The translations under genes and the position numbers were made by a program. From contig NC_016627.1 in assembly GCF_000237085.1 (NCBI RefSeq), positions 4,576,001 through 4,640,000 of the forward strand: a stretch of DNA of 64,000 bases, in the 5' to 3' direction. The stretch comes from Acetivibrio clariflavus DSM 19732 (GTDB lineage Bacteria; Bacillota; Clostridia; Acetivibrionales; Acetivibrionaceae). Of this stretch, positions 37,147-47,136 are shown one piece after another. Positions within the stretch are counted from its first letter, which is position 1. Every line of letters begins with the position of its first letter. A model generated the notes under the pieces. The model worked only from the letters and a program-made list of their open reading frames with translations, did not search any database and had not been told where the DNA came from.

Positions 37147-37974
37147 TCATTTGCTCCTTTGCTTTAAAACTTCATACATAACTATCGCACCGGCAACTGC
37201 TGCATTAAGGGATGAAATTTTTCCCTTCATAGGGATGTTTACAATAAAATCACATTTTTCACTGACAAGTCTGCTCATTCCCTCCCCTTCACTGCCTATT
37301 ACCAAAGCAACCGGTCCTTTTAAATCTGCTTCAAAGAAAGACTTTTCCCCCGACAGATCCGTACCGACTATCCATAAATTCTGTTCTTTGAGATATTCAA
37401 TGGTCTGGCTTAAGTTGGTAACCCTGGCTACCGGAACATACTCTATTGCACCTGCCGATGCTTTTGATACAGCTGCAGTAAGACCAATGGCTCTTCTTTT
37501 GGGTATAACAACACCATGGGCACCAACGGCATCTGCAGTCCTCAATATTGAGCCCAAATTCTGGGGATCGGTTATTCCATCCAACAATATAACAAAGGGA
37601 TCCTCACCTTTGGATTTTGCAATTTCAAGGATGTCTTCCACTTCGACATATTCCTTTGCAGCCACGAAGGCAATTACTCCTTGATGGGCATGGGTTGCAG
37701 ATATCTTATCTAAGCTTATCCTGTCGGTTTCCTGAACAACAATTCCCTTCTCCCTTGCAAGGGCAATTATTTGCTTAATCGATCCTTCCTTGTCACCTTT
37801 CGATATCAATATCTTATTTATAGTCCTATCGGCCCGGATAGCCTCAAGAACAGAATTTCTTCCTTCAAGCATATCAGTACTTTCATTCACATCTTTGTTA
37901 TTTTCCGCTATATCAATGTTTCTGTTATCTCTTCGAAACTTATTCTTATTTAAATCTCTTTTTTTATTTGCCAT
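37147..37974 (-). CDS. rlmB: 23S rRNA 2'-O-methyltransferase RlmB (SpoU family)
   Basis: The product has about 275 residues: a Lys/Asn-rich start, a SpoU substrate-binding domain (LEGRNSVLEAIRADRTINKI), then a knotted SPOUT methyltransferase domain with motif 1 LDGITDPQNLGSILRTADA, motif 2 VIGSEGEGMSRL and motif 3 IPMKGKISSLNAAVAGAI. It methylates a conserved guanosine (G2251 in E. coli) of 23S rRNA. Start choice between the ATG at 37974 and a GTG four codons earlier is unsure. Confidence 0.93.
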   Translation of the reverse strand: MANKKRDLNKNKFRRDNRNIDIAENNKDVNESTDMLEGRNSVLEAIRADRTINKILISKGDKEGSIKQIIALAREKGIVVQETDRISLDKISATHAHQGVIAFVAAKEYVEVEDILEIAKSKGEDPFVILLDGITDPQNLGSILRTADAVGAHGVVIPKRRAIGLTAAVSKASAGAIEYVPVARVTNLSQTIEYLKEQNLWIVGTDLSGEKSFFEADLKGPVALVIGSEGEGMSRLVSEKCDFIVNIPMKGKISSLNAAVAGAIVMYEVLKQRSK

Positions 37975-38099
37975 TTTATTCCACACTCTCTCTTATAATC
38001 TTTATTAATATTCATATCACAAATAAGTATTTTACATACATCCTTACAAGAACAATATCTTCAATTATCTAAAACGGCCAAAAAAATTCAGAGTACCAA

Positions 38100-38522
38100 T
38101 CAGCCCTCTGAAATAGCCATCTTTAAAATTTCCATCAACCGATCATTATCTCTTTTCAAATACAGATAACCAATCAAAGACTCAAAACCCGTTGCATATT
38201 TATATTCAGTAACATCGGCGTTCTTTGGGATAGTACCCGATTTGGCATTTCTTCCCCTTCTTACCACATCAAGTTCATCAGGATTAAGCTTTTCCATAAT
38301 ACGGTGAATAATATCCGATTGTGCTTTAGCTTTTACATATTCAATAGAACGCTTATGAAGTTTATGCACAGGTACATTACCTTCACTTATTAAATAAGTA
38401 CGTATAAAAACCTCGTACACGGCATCTCCAATGTAGGCCAACACCAGAGGTGCCATGTTATTTATATCACTTTCACTGAAATTAAACTGATCTAAAATTT
38501 TATCAAAGGTGTTTTCAATCAT
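38100..38522 (-). CDS. mrnC: Mini-ribonuclease 3
   Basis: A 140-residue RNase III-type catalytic domain without a dsRNA-binding domain. LVLAYIGDAVYEVFIR (about 26-41) carries the catalytic acidic residues, with GFESLIGYLYL near 114-124. In Bacillus it matures 23S rRNA. It lies between cysS and rlmB in the conserved order. Confidence 0.95.
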   Translation of the reverse strand: MIENTFDKILDQFNFSESDINNMAPLVLAYIGDAVYEVFIRTYLISEGNVPVHKLHKRSIEYVKAKAQSDIIHRIMEKLNPDELDVVRRGRNAKSGTIPKNADVTEYKYATGFESLIGYLYLKRDNDRLMEILKMAISEG

Positions 38523-38601
38523 AAATTCATTCCTTAAATCCGAATTTTTTACTTGTGCCCCTATTAAGAACAGCTGTTAACAATAGAGGCACTTCAAAAT
38601 A

Positions 38602-40005
38602 CTATATTCTCTTCCATTTTACTCCCTGTGGAGTATCCTCAAGAACAATTCCCATATCCTTTAACTTGTCCCTTATTTCGTCAGCCAACTTCCAATTCTT
38701 TTCCTTCCTTGCCTGCTGTCTGAGATTTATAAGCTCTTCTATCTCACTGTCGAGTTTGTCTTCTTTCTGCTTCTGTGCTATACCCAATACGCCCCCAAGT
38801 TCCCTTATCAATGAATGGGAGAAATCGATTATCGCTCTGGAAGACTTCGAATTTGCAGTAATATTGGAATTTACCTCCTTAACTATATCAAATATTGCTG
38901 CAATAGCATCGGCAGTATTGATGTCATCGTCCATAGCCTCTATAAACTTTCCTTTTAGTCCAAGGAGTTTGTTTTGAAATTCCTTTTCTACCTCGGACAT
39001 CTCCCTGTCCTCTGCATGCTCCCTTAAATACAAAAGGTTGTCAATGCAGTTGTATATTCTCTCAAGGCTGTTTTGCGCCTGTTCCAACAGTTCCAAACTG
39101 AAGTTTATAGGACTTCTGTAGTGTGCCGACAGCATAAAAAAGCGTATTACCTCATAATCGAATTTTTGTGCAATTTCCCTTACTGTAAAGAAATTTCCCT
39201 CAGATTTTGACATCTTTTTATTATCTACATTTATGAATCCATTATGCATCCAATACCTTGCAAACGGTTTACCGGTAGCTGCTTCACTCTGTGCTATCTC
39301 ATTTTCATGGTGAGGGAAAACAAGGTCCTGACCTCCGCTATGAATATCTATAGTCTCACCAAGGTATTTATTGGCCATGGCAGAGCATTCAATATGCCAT
39401 CCTGGTCTTCCCTTGCCCCAGGGACTATCCCAGGCCGGTTCGCCGGGCTTTTGCGCCTTCCATACAGCAAAGTCCATTGGATCCTGTTTTCTTTCATCAA
39501 CATCTATCCTTGCCCCAAGTTCCAAATCATCAAGGGACTGATGTGAAAGCTTGCCGTATTCCTTAAACTTTTTGGTACTGAAATATACATCTCCGTCTAC
39601 ATTGTATACAAATCCTTTATCCTCGAGCTTTTTTATAAGTTCTATTATAGCATCAATATTCTCGGTTGCCTTAGGATGTACAGTTGCCTTGCCAATACCA
39701 AGACCTTCCGCATCTATAAAATATTCATTTATAAATTTTTCAGCCAATTCCTTTACGGTTATACCTTCTTCATTCGCCCTTTTAATCATTTTGTCGTCTA
39801 TGTCGGTAAAGTTTTGCACAAATTTTACTTTATACCCCTTATATTCAAGATATCTTCTGACTGTGTCAAATATAATGAATGGCCTTGCATTTCCAATGTG
39901 GAAATAGTTATATACCGTCGGTCCGCAGGAATACATCTTGACTTCCTTTTCATCTAAGGGTACGAACTCTTCTTTCTTTCTTGTCAAAGTATTATAAATT
40001 TTCAT
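38602..40005 (-). CDS. cysS: Cysteinyl-tRNA synthetase
   Basis: A 467-residue class I synthetase. The HIGH motif is in [15 protein letters not shown], with the first Zn ligand Cys; other Zn-site residues are in WHIECSAMA and [10 protein letters not shown]; the KMSKS loop is [12 protein letters not shown]. It attaches Cys to tRNA-Cys. The ATG at 40005 has GGAAGGAG 6 bases upstream and overlaps the cysE end by 14 bases. The longer frame to 40080 lies inside cysE and is not used. Confidence 0.97.
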   Translation of the reverse strand: MKIYNTLTRKKEEFVPLDEKEVKMYSCGPTVYNYFHIGNARPFIIFDTVRRYLEYKGYKVKFVQNFTDIDDKMIKRANEEGITVKELAEKFINEYFIDAEGLGIGKATVHPKATENIDAIIELIKKLEDKGFVYNVDGDVYFSTKKFKEYGKLSHQSLDDLELGARIDVDERKQDPMDFAVWKAQKPGEPAWDSPWGKGRPGWHIECSAMANKYLGETIDIHSGGQDLVFPHHENEIAQSEAATGKPFARYWMHNGFINVDNKKMSKSEGNFFTVREIAQKFDYEVIRFFMLSAHYRSPINFSLELLEQAQNSLERIYNCIDNLLYLREHAEDREMSEVEKEFQNKLLGLKGKFIEAMDDDINTADAIAAIFDIVKEVNSNITANSKSSRAIIDFSHSLIRELGGVLGIAQKQKEDKLDSEIEELINLRQQARKEKNWKLADEIRDKLKDMGIVLEDTPQGVKWKRI

Positions 40006-40729
40006 TATTATCTCCTTCCTTTGCTTCCGTTTTGTACATTTCTTCAAAAATCTCCCTCGGCATCTTCTTAATGGTCTCATCTATTTTAATACCGTGCTCT
40101 TTAGCTACAATATTCTCTAAATTTTCAATCCTTTGAATTATCTTGCACAATTCCTGGGCAACGGGGTCCGGAATATTTACATGGTCAAGCTCGAAAGACG
40201 GACTAATCTTCTTATTTCCTCTTCTCACTGCCTTCCCGGGTACTCCCACCACTGTTGTGTTAGGTTCCACCTCACTTAACACAACAGCATTGGCCCCTAT
40301 CCTAGAATTATCCCCAACCTTAAAAGGACCGAGTATTTTTGCACCCGTACTTATCAACACATTATTACCTATGGTAGGATGCCTTTTACCGACATCCTTC
40401 CCCGTTCCACCAAGGGTAACATTATGATATATTGTACAGTTGTCACCAATTTCTGCAGTCTCGCCAATGACAACACCCATTCCATGATCTATAAAAAGAC
40501 CTTTCCCTATTACAGCTCCCGGATGAATTTCAACACCGGTAAGAAATCTCGATATTTGAGAAACCAAGCGGGCAATAAAAAACATTTCTTTTTTGTAAAG
40601 CCAATGGGCCAAACGGTGAAAACATACCGCATGAAATCCGGGATACAGCAAAATTACTTCAAGAACACTTTTTGCTGCCGGATCTCTTTCAGCTATTGAC
40701 TTTGCATCATCCAACATTTGCCTAAACAT
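39992..40729 (-). CDS. cysE: Serine O-acetyltransferase
   Basis: A 245-residue protein with an N-terminal helical domain and a left-handed beta-helix of hexapeptide repeats ([43 protein letters not shown]). Catalytic His residues are in DHGMG and KRHPT. It makes O-acetylserine for cysteine synthesis. It is coupled to cysS by overlap, and a T-box lies upstream, which fits control by uncharged tRNA-Cys. ATG 40729 is preferred to a TTG two codons earlier because GGGGG is 9 bases away. Confidence 0.95.
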   Translation of the reverse strand: MFRQMLDDAKSIAERDPAAKSVLEVILLYPGFHAVCFHRLAHWLYKKEMFFIARLVSQISRFLTGVEIHPGAVIGKGLFIDHGMGVVIGETAEIGDNCTIYHNVTLGGTGKDVGKRHPTIGNNVLISTGAKILGPFKVGDNSRIGANAVVLSEVEPNTTVVGVPGKAVRRGNKKISPSFELDHVNIPDPVAQELCKIIQRIENLENIVAKEHGIKIDETIKKMPREIFEEMYKTEAKEGDNNENL

Positions 40730-40984
40730 GGCCAAAACCCCCGAAAATTTTTAGATTATGATTATATTTCCCACTAGAGTTTCTTAACATAACATAATTT
40801 AAGCTCTTTTTATATACCTTCCAAATCTTTTCAATTCGAAAGGATAAAATGCTTTTCATTGCCTTTATTTAAATATTTTTTAATATCCGGTATATAATGT
40901 TAAAACCTATTGCCTATAAAATCATCCCCTATCAAAGTATATGAAAGGGTTCAAATTCATAATACCTTGATAAAAAACCTGTTT

Positions 40985-41235
40985 AAATTAAAAAACCTCC
41001 TATAAAAATTATAGAGGCGTTTTAATTTCGCGGTTCCACTCTAATTGGGAAAACCCATCTTATTCGCATAACGGAGCGTCTCCGTGAAAGTCTACTCTGT
41101 ACCTTTTGTACGTTTTCGACCTTCCGATTCATGGGTGCACTTCACCTGTCCATTGCCCCGGAGATGCTTTCAGCCGCTGACATCTCCTCTCTGCAGGGGG
41201 TAGGCAGATTACTCTACCCAATCATCATCTTTAAC
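40985..41235 (-). promoter_or_regulatory. T-box leader of cysE-cysS, specifier probably TGC (Cys)
   Basis: Read leftwards, the leader has the antiterminator core AGAGTGGAACCGCG near 41025-41045. The competing terminator CCTCTATAA/TTATAGGAGG with a T run lies at about 40996-41018. Stem I has an AGAGAG motif and a GGAGATG/CATCTCC distal hairpin. A GAAGTGCACC segment at about 41134-41143 offers TGC followed by A, as expected for a Cys specifier. Starved cells with uncharged tRNA-Cys would read through. About 255 bp separate the terminator from the cysE start, longer than usual. Confidence 0.9.
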
Positions 41236-41428
41236 CAATTGTAATCGGTTATTTATTATAACATTTTACCAAAGACATGGGATAAAGTAAATATAATAAA
41301 AGTTATTCCTTTCATAAATCAAAAACGCAAATAATAGAAAACAACAATTGAATAAAAAAAAGATAATTATCAATAATATTAGTGAAAAGCATTTTGTTGC
41401 ATACGTTAACGAAAGGATGTGATATATA

Positions 41429-41791
41429 ATGGCTAATTTTAATTCACGGGCAGAAGGCTATGGTATAACGCACTTTATTATCAGGCTCGTGGTGGGTGCA
41501 ATTGTCCTCGGAGTAACTGCAGCACTGACTCCCGGTTTCACAATTTCCGGAATTTGGCCGCTGCTACTTGCCACGGTAGTCCTTGCTGTTTTAGACTATT
41601 TGGCACTAAAGCTTCTTGGTGTAAATGCCACCCCCTTTGGCAGAGGAATTGCCGGTTTTATACTCGCTGCAGTAATAATATATGTAACCCAGTTTTTCAT
41701 TGTAGGATACAATGTCACTTTAGTTGGTTCAATAATAGGTGCGTTAATTTATGGAATCATTGATGCAATAATTCCCGGAAAGTCAATGTAG
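41429..41791 (+). CDS. Phage-holin-family small membrane protein
   Basis: A 120-residue protein with four membrane helices (about 14-34, 40-62, 72-92, 95-115) and a Gly-rich pattern (LVVGAIVLGVTAALTPGF). It matches the chromosomal four-helix family annotated as phage holin superfamily IV. No phage genes are nearby, so lysis is unlikely; the function of this family in Firmicutes is not known. AAAGGATG is upstream. Confidence 0.82.
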   Translation: MANFNSRAEGYGITHFIIRLVVGAIVLGVTAALTPGFTISGIWPLLLATVVLAVLDYLALKLLGVNATPFGRGIAGFILAAVIIYVTQFFIVGYNVTLVGSIIGALIYGIIDAIIPGKSM

Positions 41792-41924
41792 TGCAATAAT
41801 AAATTATTGCTGAAGCATTATTAATTTTACTACATTAAATTACAATTGGTATTTCGCATAAGAAATTTGAGGTCAATAGCCAGATATATATAATTTCCCA
41901 AAGGTAAGAATCATACTGAAAACA

Positions 41925-42211
41925 AACACAAAATTAAGGCTTTGGAAAACCAAAGCCTTAATTTTGTTATATTTGATACCCAAAATGCCGTTTCTCCTAT
42001 ATTTCGACACCTAGCCCCTGCTAGGTGGGTGTCCTGTTGACAACCGCTGTCTTCCCCTGCCGTTGCACACACCTTAAGGCATGTGGCGGAATTATCTTGA
42101 GGCCTGACATATGGTTATCAAACTCCGAACTCCCTTTCGTCAAATGTAGGTTCAAAATTATAGGATCTTTCGAACATCCCAGGCTTTTGAATTAAACTGT
42201 TGTCTAATTAC
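41925..42211 (-). ncRNA. Probable stand-alone structured non-coding RNA, family not assigned
   Basis: There is no open frame, but a full transcription unit is visible on the leftward strand: a TATAAT at 42218-42223, then about 280 bases of GC-richer, hairpin-rich sequence ending at a strong terminator. Internal stems include CACCTAG/CTAGGTG around AGCAGGGG, GAACC and GGGAGTTC pairing, and CCGC/GTGCAACGG. The nearest gene downstream is on the other strand, so this is not a leader. 6S RNA is one possible identity by size and isolation; RNase P, tmRNA and SRP RNA signatures are absent. Confidence 0.6.
41930..41965. terminator. Strong terminator, likely bidirectional
   Basis: A perfect 16-bp stem, AAAATTAAGGCTTTGG against its inverse with a 4-base loop. 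It closes the non-coding RNA and may also serve the holin-family gene. Confidence 0.9.
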
Positions 42212-42452
42212 AAACTTATTATATCATCAGACAAGCTGTCAAAACAAACAATGCTATATACATTTAAAGTCTGTAAACAACGGATATTTTTATTAAACTT
42301 TCTTATTCTTAATAAATCTAATTCTCTTATTGTCTTATAATTTTAAATGCTTTAAATTCAAATATTTCAGGACTTTTTTCCTTTAATAACCATGGTAATA
42401 TAATCCACATCTCAGTTCAGATATGTCCAAACCTGCTTTAGTTTATTTATAC

Positions 42453-43379
42453 CTAAGTGCCTATCTTGTTTTCCCTTGCATAGTAAAAAAGATACTGCTG
42501 TGCAAAACCTGCCAAATCTCCAAAATACTCTCTCGCAAACTTCTGAATCTCACCAAAACCTGCCTCTCTTTTAAAATAAAGTTCTCCCATTACTCTCCTT
42601 ACCCATACATCTGTCGGAAAAACGTCATATTTTGTACCGCTGTAAAGCAAAACACAGTCAGCAACCTTAGGTCCCACACCAGGAAATTTCATAAGTTCTT
42701 CCCTTGCACTGTCGGTATCCATTTGAGATAACTGCTTAAGGTCAACTTGTCCTACGCTTACCATTTGGGAAGAATTCAGGATATACTTGCATCTAAATCC
42801 GCCCTTACAAACTTCCAGCTCTTCTACGTTAGACTGTGCAAGCTTATTTACATCGGGAAAAGAGTAATATTTATTCCCATCCATCATTAATTCATCTCCA
42901 TATAATCTCGCAATTATCTCAACTGTCTTCATTATTCTGGGAATTCTGTTATTGGCCGAAATAATGAAAGATATTAAAGTTTCCCAAATATCCTGTTTTA
43001 AAAGCCGTATACCCCAGCCAAAATCAATGGCTTTCTGCATAATATCGTCTTTCATCACAGCTTCTTTGACTTGACCATAATCCCTTCCCAAATCAAAGTA
43101 GTCAAACCATATATTTTTAAAATCTTCCAAATTGGTGTTCTTCAACACAAGTACACCATCATCAATACTTACATTAATTACTTTTCCCTTTGCAACCCCT
43201 GTATAGCTCCCATCTTCCTGCCTAATCCATCGAAAGCACTGCCCGCACTCAAAAGTATGTACAGCATTAAAGTCTTTTATATTTTCTACAATAATGCTGT
43301 TTTCTTCCTGACTTATTTTATATCCCTTGTACTCCATATCATCACCGTATTCCATATTATCATTTATTACAATTTTCAT
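42453..43379 (-). CDS. ogg: 8-oxoguanine DNA glycosylase, OGG1 type
   Basis: The product has 308 residues: an OGG N-terminal domain (HTFECGQCFRW near 41-51), then a helix-hairpin-helix GPD domain. FPGVGPKVADCVLLYS (about 233-248) has the catalytic Lys, and KYDVFPTDVWVRRVM has the catalytic Asp. It removes 8-oxoG opposite C and nicks the strand. OGG1-type enzymes are uncommon in bacteria but known in Clostridium. The first ATG lacks a clear site; the ATG at 43337 has GGTGATG before it and may be the true start. Confidence 0.9.
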   Translation of the reverse strand: MKIVINDNMEYGDDMEYKGYKISQEENSIIVENIKDFNAVHTFECGQCFRWIRQEDGSYTGVAKGKVINVSIDDGVLVLKNTNLEDFKNIWFDYFDLGRDYGQVKEAVMKDDIMQKAIDFGWGIRLLKQDIWETLISFIISANNRIPRIMKTVEIIARLYGDELMMDGNKYYSFPDVNKLAQSNVEELEVCKGGFRCKYILNSSQMVSVGQVDLKQLSQMDTDSAREELMKFPGVGPKVADCVLLYSGTKYDVFPTDVWVRRVMGELYFKREAGFGEIQKFAREYFGDLAGFAQQYLFYYARENKIGT

Positions 43380-43481
43380 TAATACTTTTGCTATATATAA
43401 TACCCTTTTTTTCTGCTATAATTTATAATAACGCAATAGTTTTAACTACTAATAAAAAAATAATCTGAAAGGATATTATTT

Positions 43482-44258
43482 ATGAAGGAAAAGATTTATA
43501 CAATACCGGTTACTGATGCTTTCAAAACCGAATGTGAATGTCCTCTCTGCATATTGGAAAAAAAGCTTGAAGATGAAAATATTGAGTATGTTTTAGGCCC
43601 TTTTCTAATGGAACCGGATGGAAGAATGATAACCAACGAAAAGGGTTTTTGCAGGCTTCACTATGAAATGCTTTATAACACACAGGCAAACCGGTTAGGT
43701 TTAGGTCTCATTATAGATACCCACATGTGCGAGCAAAATTCGAAATTAAAAAAGGCATACGAAGAAAACGTTGAAAATCTCAGGAAAGAATCGGAGATAT
43801 CAATGATTAAGAATCTCTCCGCAAAGATAACCTCCAAACAGACTGAAACCGGCAAATTCGTCGACCAGCTTGTAGACATGCTTTCCAATTTGGAAAACTC
43901 CTGCACCATTTGCAACCGTTTGGAACAGACCATGGACAGGTATATTGATGTAATTTTTTATCTGTATTTTAAAGAAGAAGAATTCAAAAACCTGTTTAAT
44001 AAGCAAAAGGGTTTTTGTCTGAAACACCTCAGGCAATTATTGATAAGTACTAAAAAGTATCTAGGTCCTAAAGATACTGCAATTTTTGTGAACAATCTCA
44101 TATCGATACAGATACAAAACATGGAACGCATACAAAAGGAAGTAAACTGGTTCACTAAGAAATTCGATTACCGCTATAATGACGAACCTTGGGGAAATTC
44201 AAAGGATGCTTTGTTAAGAAGCATACAAAAATTAGTAGGCCACTGCAATCTTAAATAA
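43482..44258 (+). CDS. DUF6062-like cysteine-rich protein
   Basis: A 258-residue soluble protein with two similar halves, each with a CxxC followed by GFCxxH: CECPLC (about 18-23) with GFCRLHY (about 58-64), and CTICNR (about 141-146) with GFCLKHL (about 180-186). The pattern suggests two metal sites, probably zinc, in a helical fold. Function is unknown. AAAGG lies upstream of the ATG. It converges on the Asp23-like gene. Confidence 0.8.
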   Translation: MKEKIYTIPVTDAFKTECECPLCILEKKLEDENIEYVLGPFLMEPDGRMITNEKGFCRLHYEMLYNTQANRLGLGLIIDTHMCEQNSKLKKAYEENVENLRKESEISMIKNLSAKITSKQTETGKFVDQLVDMLSNLENSCTICNRLEQTMDRYIDVIFYLYFKEEEFKNLFNKQKGFCLKHLRQLLISTKKYLGPKDTAIFVNNLISIQIQNMERIQKEVNWFTKKFDYRYNDEPWGNSKDALLRSIQKLVGHCNLK

Positions 44259-44274
44259 AAATTTTTGTATAAAA

Positions 44275-44318
44275 AGTGCACTTTAGCATTCTGAAAATTA
44301 GAAATACTAAAGTGCACT
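44275..44318. terminator. Bidirectional terminator overlapping a stop codon
   Basis: AGTGCACTTTAG and CTAAAGTGCACT form a 12-bp stem between convergent genes. The right arm contains the stop of the leftward gene. Confidence 0.7.
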
Positions 44319-45146
44319 CGGTATCCTTTTCTGATCTACTACAAGACCCTTAGCAGTAACATCCAGCCTCTGTATATTTAAAGCTGTGAGCCTTTCAACT
44401 TCCTCAGCAACTTTCTGCTGAACCTCTTTAAGCAAAGGCCTTATCAAATATCCATAAATCAAGATTAAATCCATTTCTATATATATTCCATCAATATGAT
44501 TTTCAGCCCTGAATCGGGATATTCTGCTTACCCCTTCAATCTTAGATGTGACATGTTCCACTATCTGATATATGGCATAATCGGAAATAGTGTAATTTCC
44601 CATATAACTGAAAGTGGGCCTTACAACCGATTTCTCACCTACCAGTTGAAATCTTCCTTTTCCTTTTCTTCTAAATACCTGCAAAGGGTCTAGAAAGTAA
44701 CCGGAAAAGTCCTTTTTTATTTCAAAGGTGGGAACGGGTATAACATGCTTGCCTTGTTCCCTTCTTGTGGCAAGGGCCTGTTTAATTTCAAACTCGGTTG
44801 CCACATCCTGTATATATATTCTTTCAGATACTTCAGGCAGCCCAAGCCGTTTTACTATGGCATCAACCATACCGTCGGATGTACCTAAAACAAGCACAGA
44901 TTCAGGTTTATAGATTTCAAAGGCACGTTTCATCTCGTTGGCATGAGCATCGTCTGTAAATAAAGCTCTCTTTATTGATGCAATTTTCGTCTTTTCCTTT
45001 TTAGCTGAAGTTCCCGCTATTATGCGTGCACCTTTAATAAGTATACCATCATCTATTATGCATTCAATATCACGTTCCCTTGCAACCCAAACCGACCTGT
45101 GGCTTTTGCCTGTACCACTTGGACCAATAAACCCTACAACTCTCAA
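44307..45146 (-). CDS. P-loop protein with Asp23/Gls24-like C-terminal domain
   Basis: A 279-residue protein. A Walker A motif GFIGPSGTGKS lies at residues 5-15, followed by a nucleotide-kinase-like half (about 1-150) with VLVLGTSDGMVD. The C-terminal part (about 170-279) resembles the Asp23/Gls24 alkaline shock fold (VVRPTFSYMGNYTISDYAIYQ in part, GVSRISRF, IYIEMDLILIYG). Asp23-type proteins tie to the envelope stress response; the role of the P-loop half is unknown. It starts at TTG behind GGAGG. Confidence 0.8.
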   Translation of the reverse strand: MRVVGFIGPSGTGKSHRSVWVARERDIECIIDDGILIKGARIIAGTSAKKEKTKIASIKRALFTDDAHANEMKRAFEIYKPESVLVLGTSDGMVDAIVKRLGLPEVSERIYIQDVATEFEIKQALATRREQGKHVIPVPTFEIKKDFSGYFLDPLQVFRRKGKGRFQLVGEKSVVRPTFSYMGNYTISDYAIYQIVEHVTSKIEGVSRISRFRAENHIDGIYIEMDLILIYGYLIRPLLKEVQQKVAEEVERLTALNIQRLDVTAKGLVVDQKRIPSAL

Positions 45147-46022
45147 GGATATACCTCCAGTATGCTGTGTATATATTTCTCACGTTATATTATATATTTT
45201 TATAAATCATTATGTTTCTGAAAAGTTCAATAATATTGATTAATTTTACAGAACCTTGGCATCTATCCTAATATACATAATATTCTCCAATACCGCCAAA
45301 GTCCCACATATTTCTAGAGCACAGCACTTTTCGCAACAATATTTAATTTGAATTTTAACATAAAATTTCTTATAACTTCAAATATGCAATTCATTGAAAA
45401 GTGTTATCCTGTAAAGCTAGAAAAAGATAAAGAATCTTAAAACGGGAAAAAGAGAGTTAATACTCTCTTTTTATATTTCCCGAATATTTATCTTTGGTTT
45501 TTCCCAACGTTTTCATTAGCTACTTGTTTTCACTTATCTTCCGTAGAAGATTAAAAAACAACAATTTATAATAACCAGAAGATTTGAGCTATGAAACCAA
45601 TATTAATATGCCAGCAAAGCTTTGATATTAAAGAATTTCACAGCTGCCACTTAACATACCTGATCAAAAGAAGCTAAATTCCAGCTTTAATTAAATATAC
45701 TGTTTAAAATCCGCCAATAAATTAAAGTATATTTATAAAGGTTAATATCTATATTATGTACATTTAAAAAATTAAATATACATCATATTGTGTTTTCTAG
45801 GTATATTTTATCATTTCATCATATAAAGTCAATATAATTTGATAAAAAATCATGTAGTAAATTAGTACTATTTGTCCCAATTTGCCATATTATGTCAATA
45901 TAAATTAGTTATTTTTCTGAGCAAAAAACGAAAATTGCTGTTAACAACAGAGTTAGCAGCAATTTCGTTTTACAGCTTACCTAATGTTGTTTTTATTTAA
46001 ATTCCGGTATTTTTTTGAGTTC
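45147..46022. other. 875-bp intergenic region with an orphan hairpin
   Basis: No gene was found. A perfect hairpin with A and T flanks lies at 45449-45474 (AAAAAGAGAGT and ACTCTCTTTTT), nested in CGGGAAA/TTTCCCG. It looks like a terminator with no gene beside it, so a small RNA could end here. A second hairpin at 45926-45972 is the terminator of the ytxC-like gene. Confidence 0.5.
45926..45972 (-). terminator. Terminator of the ytxC-like gene
   Basis: Read leftwards, AAAACGAAATTGCTG and CAGCAATTTTCGTTTT pair around an 18-base loop, ending in a T run. Confidence 0.85.
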
Positions 46023-46937
46023 TTAGCTTTTATTCTCGCTTCTGACCAATTTTACTGAACACAGCTCGCAATCGGGGCAAATAACAGCTTTACCCCAAAA
46101 CACGTTTTTAATTGTCTCCAAAAGTTCTTTGTTCCGAAAATTATCAGCACTGTGAATGATTACTTTTTTAGGAGCCATAGTTATAAGTGAACTAACCAGC
46201 AAATCATCATAGTTTATTTCGCCTTCAGGTATGTCACTCATAAACTCCTGGATACACTCATTTGTTATTTCCTTCTTTTTTTCATCTAAAAGGATATATT
46301 TGTTGTCATAGTCCACCAAAACATGAATTACGTTAAATTTAGGTTCCTGTATATCAACAAAATACCTTAAAAGACGAATAAATTCCTTATATTCCCTTTC
46401 GGTAAGGAACTCATCCACGGCTTTGTCAACAATTTCCTCCAAGTCTTTTATATAGTCTTTAAGGCGGAAGTTAACAAAACCGTCAAGTATAACTTTGTTC
46501 GAACTCTCAAAATAATCAACTAGCTTTTTAATTATTATATTCCTTCTCCTAATTTGAAATAAACTGTTTAAAAAGTTCTTATCGTCGTTTTTAATAATTA
46601 AAAGAGCTAATCTCAATATCTCTTTCTTTTCTATAGAATTAAAATAGCAATAGTTGCTATTGATTATTCTGAGAAGGAGTTTTTCCTCATACTCTTTAAT
46701 TATATAATCTGCCAGGCCATTTGATATACTCAATATAAGTTTTTCATATTCCGGTGTGTATTTTTCTTCCTGATTAATTGTACATATTACAGAAGTTGAG
46801 CCATCTATATCCACACTGTCAATCACAGTACAATCCTTGCTTGAAATATTTAACTTTTCCAGCTCATTAGTTATATATTCTTTAACACTTTCTGCACAGT
46901 CATTAACCCCAATACAAAGACACTGCATCAACTTCAC
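46023..46937 (-). CDS. ytxC: Putative sporulation protein YtxC
   Basis: A 304-residue protein of the YtxC family. The middle and C-terminal part is the diagnostic region: DGFVNFRLKDYIKDLEEIVD (about 152-172), REYKEFIRLLRYFVDIQEPK (about 180-200) and VIHVLVDYDNKYILL. The family is present in spore-formers; a sporulation role rests on distribution rather than on a known reaction. Two Cys pairs near the end (CPDCELC) may bind metal. The start may be a GTG or the ATG three codons in. Confidence 0.85.
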   Translation of the reverse strand: MKLMQCLCIGVNDCAESVKEYITNELEKLNISSKDCTVIDSVDIDGSTSVICTINQEEKYTPEYEKLILSISNGLADYIIKEYEEKLLLRIINSNYCYFNSIEKKEILRLALLIIKNDDKNFLNSLFQIRRRNIIIKKLVDYFESSNKVILDGFVNFRLKDYIKDLEEIVDKAVDEFLTEREYKEFIRLLRYFVDIQEPKFNVIHVLVDYDNKYILLDEKKKEITNECIQEFMSDIPEGEINYDDLLVSSLITMAPKKVIIHSADNFRNKELLETIKNVFWGKAVICPDCELCSVKLVRSENKS

Positions 46938-47136
46938 ATCCCTTCAAACGTAGTATATGTCTTAGTAATTTGTTGTATGCAGTAAGTGATATATGCAATT
47001 ATTACCATACTAATTTTGATTTTCATGTTGTTATTCTCTCTATTATCGGACATATTAACCTTACTTATGCATTCCAGATTTTCTTACTACATTATATGCA
47101 AATAAATATAGTAAGTTCCAGGTACATCCGACTTCT

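Noticed and set aside
41429-41791. Prophage lysis gene
   Set aside because: The holin-family protein has no phage neighbours; this family is common on Firmicutes chromosomes.
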